A stretch of DNA of 64,000 nucleotides from Panaeolus papilionaceus (taxonomy: Eukaryota > Basidiomycota > Agaricomycetes > Agaricales), in the NCBI GenBank assembly GCA_015501605.1, contig JADNRZ010000009.1, forward strand, positions 434,001-498,000, read 5' to 3'. The position numbers and the translations under genes are program-made. Below are positions 58,753 through 64,000 of this stretch, piece after piece (within the stretch, counting starts at the first letter, position 1; each line of letters begins with the position of its first letter). The notes beneath the pieces are model-generated. The model saw only the letters and a list, made by a program, of their open reading frames with translations. It was not told the DNA's origin and made no database searches.

Positions 58753-59244
58753 TGTTGAATTGAAGTGATAAAACACTTCAAATGGACTCTTATATATATC
58801 AGATTAACCCATGGAACAATTAGAATAGTGAAATGGGCACTTAGAATTAGACTTGACATATATTTCTGCAGTATTTCGCATTTTTCTCGTTGTAGGATAA
58901 AGATATTTTAGTTTTCTCTTCGGATTCTTACTCGCATTCAAAATAGCTACAGAATGGTATATAGCACTTCATAGTGGCTGAATGTTTGTGTCATGAATAT
59001 TTGGATGCTGATATAGTGGACACCTGTTGTCACACCTCACGGTATCCAGACACAACATGACCAAACAGATGCCTTTTCCTACTATGTCCCGGAAGGAGAC
59101 AACAAGAGTTATTGGCTTATACAAAGCATTATTGCTATTTCACATCTATTATCAACTGTGAATAACACATTAGTTTCTTGGCTTGATAGTGATATTATCT
59201 GATCAGTGTTTCACTGGTAGTGGTCTCATTGTGCAAGTTTAACA
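58753..59244 (+). repeat. Right (3') LTR of the copia element
   Basis: 492 bp; one difference from the left LTR by eye. Confidence 0.95.
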
Positions 59245-59249
59245 GTTGG
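59245..59249. repeat. Right 5-bp target-site duplication of the copia element
   Basis: GTTGG, identical to 53546..53550. Confidence 0.9.
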
Positions 59250-59284
59250 TTCCAAAGAGGAGAGGGGTAAAAGACATAACGCGG
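59250..59284 (+). pseudogene. Host reading frame interrupted by the copia element (3' side)
   Basis: Continues the frames of 53487..53545 and ends at a GTGAGT donor-like site. A possible acceptor (TTTTCACAG) sits near 59391. Gene identity unknown. Confidence 0.3.
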
Positions 59285-60182
59285 GTGAGTGAGCGTTTTG
59301 TTAGCACTCAACCTCACGTCTTCCATCTGTCCTTCGGATATCTTCTCATTCCCATACCTGTGGTACTCCGTGATCTCGCCATGTTTTCACAGCCACAATC
59401 GCCCCAAATCTGCTTGCCACATCCAGCTCCGAACTTGGTATCGTATCGTATGGTACTCGAGGGCAGACAGTGCAAGCTACCGGACAGTTGCGTCCAGACG
59501 GTGAGTGCAAGTGGCTCAACATGACGACTGCTGATGTTACATCCTCCATTCGTTCCCTTCCACTCCCCTGGTCTCTTCGCATTTCTTTCAGGTTGACTTC
59601 GAATCCCCGGTACATTGACTAGTGGATAGCATGAACCCGTGAGCTGGAACAAACCCATTTGGAAACGCCGTTCTTTCTTGGTCATCTTGGTCACCTTCAT
59701 CTAACCCGAGTCCAACCCTCTCTGCGAACACGCTTGACACTATCATCCTCTCTTATCCATTCTCCCCCGGTCCCCTCCCCTTCCCACCAATCCTCGTTTT
59801 ACTCCTAATAGAGAGCCATCTGGACCCTCCAGCTGGCCATGTGGCTTATCAAGATCTCGAGTCTGGCGTTCAAGTTCAAACTACCTTTCGTTCACCATCG
59901 ACCTTTCTGTGCCATGGTAGAGTTCGCACTCAAAAGTACATTGGACCTTCCACGAGAACTCAGGTGCTGGTATAGAGGAGAGTCCAAGACCGCGGGAGGC
60001 GAGACAGAGCTGGAAGATGCGGTCGGACCTACCCATTAAACAAAACGATTGCCAGGGATTCGTGAGTTAAAGCAAATAAAATAAATAAATTGTCCAAACT
60101 AGCGTCAATACTGGGTCAGTCGCGTCCTTGCGCCCGCTAAGTGTAACACTCTTCCGCTCAACCTTATCCTTATCCCAGTCTT
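59285..60182. other. Region right of copia, no firm gene
   Basis: About 900 bp. It may hold downstream exons of the interrupted plus-strand frame (for example after CACAG at about 59391), but I could not assemble a product. A GATTGCCAGG..AATAAATAAAT stretch near 60050-60090 looks like a 3' flank. Confidence 0.35.
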
Positions 60183-61582
60183 TCAATAAGCCTCTATCCC
60201 ATTCGCTATCGCCTGAAAACCCAGTACCCCCAACGGAGTCCCATGGGATATCGATGGGTCGAAAATCGAGGGTGAGGTAGGGTGGGAAGTTTTTGGGCTG
60301 GGTGTTTTGCGTGTGGTTGAAGAAGGAGTTGGTATACTGGATGCGTGAACAAGTTCTTTCGGGGAAAGGGGATGTAAAGAGGCCATCGGGTCGATGGTGC
60401 GGTTGTTTGCAAATAGAGTGTCTAGGGAACGGTGGTGTGTGGGCGAGGTGCTAGCTGGGGAAGGATGCGAAGAAGAGAGGAGGGAGGTCATAAATCGGGA
60501 AGACATTGATTCTAAGGATCCGTGAGATTTGGACGTAGCGATGAGGCCTGGGCGGGGAGGGGGTGGTGGAGTGGAGGCTGAGAGGAGGTCAGGATCTGGT
60601 TCGGGAGATTCACGGACTTGCGGTAGGGGTGGATGGGATGAGCTGCGGCGGATTGATGGTAGAGAATGGTCGGTACAGCGACCTAGTGGACGATATTTTC
60701 GTTTGTTGTCAGCGTCGCTACCATCCAGATCCAACAATGGCACGCCGGAATCCTGCTCCCCATCCCGACTACCATCGCCTTTGTGCAGTAGCACCTCCAT
60801 TTGAGAGGTAGCGGATGGAGAAAGGTACTTCCCGCCTTCTGTTGGAACTTCGGGGGGAACGAGCGCGTCTGGGGCGGTGCTTTTGCGGCCATTCCCATCC
60901 TCCCCTCCAGGAGTCAGCCAATATAACGGAACATCCTCGTGCTCCAATAGTTCATCTAACACCCCCTTCTCATTCCTCTCCACATTCCTCTCCGCTTCCT
61001 CTGCAAATTTATCAAAGAATTCTAGACTCGGATTTGGCTGGTGCCTGTGTCTACGGAGAGACGGTGATGCTGAGGGGGGTATGGATGGCGACTGACTATG
61101 GGAAGGGGGTGATGGCGAGTGCGGCTGTGTAGAAGTGGAAAGGAAGTGTGTTGGCGAGATGGGATTGAAAGCAAGCGCAAAGGGATCTTCATCTGGTGGT
61201 ACAAAAAAAAACGATCTGAACTCGAAACATGAAGAACCAGGGGTTTCAGGGAATGAACTTGGCCGCCGTGGGCATGCAGGAATGCGTGTCGAAGCGTCAA
61301 ATGTGGGATCAAGTGTCGGTCCGAGAGCGGAGGAAGCTCAGGGGAGAAGAGAGTTGCGAATTTGTCAATAAAGTGCGCGAGTTCTGGGGCAGTTGATGGT
61401 TTGCAGATGAGGTGAGAGTTCCGTGTAGAGACGCATTCGACGATTGTGGGGAAGGCGGGCCGAGCACTACGATAAAAAAAATTGATATTGATGAGGTTTG
61501 GACTTTCTTCGCCCCTGTATTCATCCTTCTCTCTCAGTGACACAATCAAGAATGATCCTAGACATTTGGGAGGGTCTAGCAC
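60183..61582 (-). CDS. Pro/Ser-rich protein of unknown function, model incomplete
   Basis: The minus-strand frame 60983..60183 reads MERNEKGVLDELLEHEDVPL at its start and continues upstream as DEDPFALAFNPISPTH. It ends GVLGFQAIANGIEAY. It is rich in Ser and Pro with disordered stretches. A second coding-looking piece upstream (61466 downward, after a TATCGTAG acceptor) reads ARPAFPTIVECVSTRNSHLI, then LAHFIDKFATLFSPELPPLS. The two frames do not match: a change of frame is needed near 61203-61211, a run of nine A on the plus strand. That could mark a missed intron, a polymerase-type sequence error or a real frameshift. No family recognised. Confidence 0.5.
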
Positions 61583-61809
61583 CCAAACTACACGACCATA
61601 GTTGGTGATAGTTCTGAGCTCCTTCTAATCACAACCCTCCAGGCCTGCATTTTCTTCGCCTGTCAAAGGATACCGACGCGGGTTCGAAGGTTCTAGTTCT
61701 CAGGCTGTCAGTCAGCCCACATGTAATGTGATATTTAAATAGCTTTGTTATCGGATTGTTATTCTTCATCAAATATCGTCGTAAAGGAAATCCGCAAGTA
61801 GTAAGTACA

Positions 61810-62495
61810 TCATGCCAAAAATACACCCATGGCCACACTGACGCACACGATCGCACTGGACAACATAGCTGGTGATGTCACTCGCGATGAACCCCCATTC
61901 ATGAACTTCAGCTCACGGAGGGAGCGAGTGTAGGTCGAAGTGTAGGTCGAAGTGTATGTGCCGGTTGCTGTTGCCGTAGGCTGCGTGAATTCGGTGATAA
62001 GAGGGAGCTGAACCTCTTCGACACATACACCTTCCTTCTTTTCCAAGTCGAGGCTGCAATCTCTGACTACACCAATAACTCTGAGAGGGATTGCTGCGGT
62101 TGTTATCAGCGAAGGAGGGATGCTAACGTGCAGTGTGGATGCGCCTTGGTCTATTGTATCTGAGATACATGGGTAAGTAATGCATAATTTTTTTAGTTTG
62201 CAAAGGTCTAGTCAGGTTTGACGTTAGAGAGACGCTCACATGTGCGCGTAACAGGGCCAGTGAGAACTGTTGACCACAAAAATGCCTGGCTGCTGAGGGG
62301 TACGTTTGCGTCTGAAGCTATCTCCTCGATCTCATACTGCGTAACGGTTGCGTCTTTCGCTGCTGAAATCGCTGAGGCTCGCAACTCAACACCATACCCA
62401 AAGCTTCCCGTGTTCCACCAAATTTTGATGTATCCAGAGGAGAGATAAACCCTTGGTGATACTCAACATCGTATAAAGTCGGAATCGATGCTGCA
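61810..62495 (-). pseudogene. Broken paralogue of the secreted GPI-type protein at 40361-41131
   Basis: Exons 62495..62240 and 62159..61810 align with exons 2 and 3 of the intact copy: TLYDVEYHQGFISPLDTS, then DATVTQYEIEEIAS, IDQGASTLHVSIPPSLITT, EKKEGVCVEEVQLPL, a Thr-rich stalk and a hydrophobic tail. Within the first exon the frame of TLYDV does not match the frame of DATVTQ; a one-base shift is needed around 62395-62435. No signal-peptide exon was found upstream. It is a likely pseudogene, unless there is a base-call error and a distant first exon. Confidence 0.6.
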
Positions 62496-63000
62496 CTAGA
62501 AACTTTAAAAGTGATCGAAAGGGGTCTTTATCAGGTGCTTATTTTATCGCTCATGAAGTTGTTCTTACGTGATGAAGCCTATCCTTGTTGAGTGTTGTAC
62601 CATACCTCGGGCTCTAAAATCTGTTCTCTGTGGGCAACATTAACATGCTCATGCACCCTAGTTTGACATCAAAGGCCCACGGGGGCACTCAAAGGGCACT
62701 GGTAACAACATACTCGACTGGCAAATCAACTTGGGTTTTGACCTGGGAAGCAGGTGTTTTCATGAACCGTCAACAAGACAACTTCAACGTCTGCGGCTTC
62801 TACAGCTATGAATTTGTAACAAGTTTCTGGATTTCTCAATTGAATGTAATGTAATGAAGTTCGACATCAATTCATCGGTCTCGTCAAATTTCCCACGCAT
62901 TCGAGAATATGTTTTCCAAGTCTCGAGATCTCACCTGTCTCGTTTTGTGTCTCATGGCCCATTTTGCCTACTTTGGCGCTGCTTCCACCTCCACTGTCTA
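62496..63000. other. Intergenic spacer
   Basis: About 500 bp with no supported feature. Confidence 0.4.
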
Positions 63001-64000
63001 TCATCTCTTGCTAGACGCATAATTTGCTCGAGCACGGGTTTCAATCCCCTTATATCTGGAGATCATCAGTCTGAGATGCCGAACTTTCGAATGCACAAGG
63101 TGCTTGAAAATGACGCTGACCTTCGTCTTTGAGCTTCCGCTCACAGATAGCCTCAATATCAGGATGGAACTGAGGCAAACGAAAACCCAGATCAGACATT
63201 TTAGCGATCTGGTCTCCATAGCCCATCTCCTTTAGAAGGCCGACAATTCTGTGACCGCATTAGCTCAAAGGACCAAAGTTAGGGAGTATACCCGAACACC
63301 AATCCGATACCTTTCTCTTCTTTCTTCGACTTCCTGCTTATGCTGATCTTCAAGGACTTGAGAATATTTCGCGAACCAGATGGAGCAGCCTCGTGCATGC
63401 TGCCGACAGCTATGAGTTGCGGTGCTGTCCAAACTTAAAAGATGCATTACCTCCATTATTTGTCTGAGGTTCGCAACCATACCGGATTTCCACTTGTCTC
63501 TTTCTTCAGGCGTCTTGAGAGAGGTATATTCTTTCCTCCATGCTTCAATGTGAGATTTCGAGTATATTCTTTGAGATAATATCCGGCAAGGTGCTGTATG
63601 GGAGCTTTTTAAGCCATTGCCAGCAATCCACTGTGATTGGAAGCAACTTACGATCCAGATACTTTATGGAGATTGACGGTAGTAGTTCCGACACGTCTCT
63701 AGGAATACCCAATTTATCATCCAATGTTATAGCCATATAACTGTGAAGGAATCACTGTGTAATGAGTTCTATCCAGTCTGCAGAGTGGCACATGCTTCTG
63801 CACTTACCGTACACGTACACAGCTTGGGCATAACCTAATGCGCGCAGCGTGAATTCGATACTTCTGACACAGCTGTCCACATGACTGGGCATTAAAAAGA
63901 AGGCATTGGTTGATCAGTATCGGTTTCAATGTCGAAGACGCTTGTATATTTCGAGTCTTACGTGGCAACGTGTCCCGAATATCATGTCTGCGTAGGCCGG
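63001..64000 (-). CDS. F-box-type protein with Cys-rich motif, 5' part outside window
   Basis: The minus-strand exons enter from the right edge: >64000..63962 (PAYADMIFGTRCH) and 63884..63808 (SCGQLCQKYRIHAARIRLCP, then SCVRVR). The Cys/His pattern CHxCG..C..C is typical of Agaricomycete F-box proteins that read EPAYAxLLFGxxCHxC. Later pieces are MAITLDDKLGIPRDVSELLP, SHIEAWRKEYTSLKTPEERD, VLEDQHKQEVEERRERIVGL and FRLPQFHPDIEAICERKLKD. The last ends at a stop at 63003..63001. Exact middle exon borders (about 63660-63580) are uncertain. The F-box itself would lie off the window. Likely an SCF adaptor; target unknown. Confidence 0.62.

Larger units (their letters stand above)
53551..59244 (+). 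mobile_element. Complete Ty1/copia LTR retrotransposon, 5694 bp
   Basis: Flanked by a perfect 5-bp target duplication (GTTGG). Both LTRs are 492 bp (TGTTGAATTG .. TTTAACA). By eye they differ at one position (AGAACGG on the left, AGAATGG on the right), so insertion was very recent. A single unbroken Gag-Pol frame (54467..58702) has all domains in copia order: Gag, protease, integrase, reverse transcriptase, RNase H. The element appears competent to move. Confidence 0.96.

Noticed and set aside
59839..60039. 66-codon plus-strand frame (MWLIKISSLAFKFKL..)
   Set aside because: No domain, splice or promoter support.

Overview
The window looks like nuclear DNA of an Agaricomycete (mushroom-forming basidiomycete). 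Genes are dense and cut by many introns of mostly 48-76 bp with GT..AG ends, with no operons. The gene set also fits: a TPR-CHAT protein, F-box proteins with a cysteine cluster, an HNH_2-type protein, secreted type-B carboxylesterases, a GPI-type trehalase, and hAT, Ty1/copia and Ty3/gypsy elements. I rebuilt exon structures by hand from splice sites, reading frame and remembered family motifs; nothing was checked by search or RNA data.

Positions 1-41131 are mostly conserved host genes. In order: an F-box gene cut by the left edge; a 1499-aa TPR-CHAT protein; an Slp1/SUCO-type SUN protein; a GH20 beta-hexosaminidase; Msp1/ATAD1; a tandem pair of secreted carboxylesterases; a GH37 trehalase; an RBM25-like splicing factor sharing a 301-bp promoter with a CCDC25-like gene; two small proteins; a PRMT3-like arginine methyltransferase; a 2-oxoglutarate/Fe(II) oxygenase sharing a 183-bp promoter with a HIT-family gene; a Mae1/TehA transporter; and a small secreted GPI-type protein.

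Positions about 41770-59250 are a transposon island. A 4311-bp hAT element (41889-46199) has an intact nine-exon transposase, 18-bp terminal inverted repeats and a perfect 8-bp target duplication, and it splits an older reading frame. Next come two LTR-like sequences in inverted orientation around a gag-like fragment, AT-rich relics with a gypsy protease-like fragment, an apparently intact HNH-type gene, and a complete 5694-bp Ty1/copia element (53551-59244). The copia LTRs differ at one of 492 positions, so its insertion is very recent.

Positions 59285-64000 return to host-like sequence: a Pro/Ser-rich unassigned protein, a frameshifted paralogue of the GPI-type protein at 40361-41131, and an F-box gene cut by the right edge.

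The most notable points are the TPR-CHAT candidate protease, the intact hAT nested in an older coding sequence, the very young copia with a repeat-rich leader, very short internal exons (7, 8, 10, 12 and 13 nt) in five genes, and two probable GC-AG introns. I found no CRISPR array, rRNA or convincing tRNA. I could not identify an undescribed multi-gene system; the TPR-CHAT protein is the best single-gene candidate.
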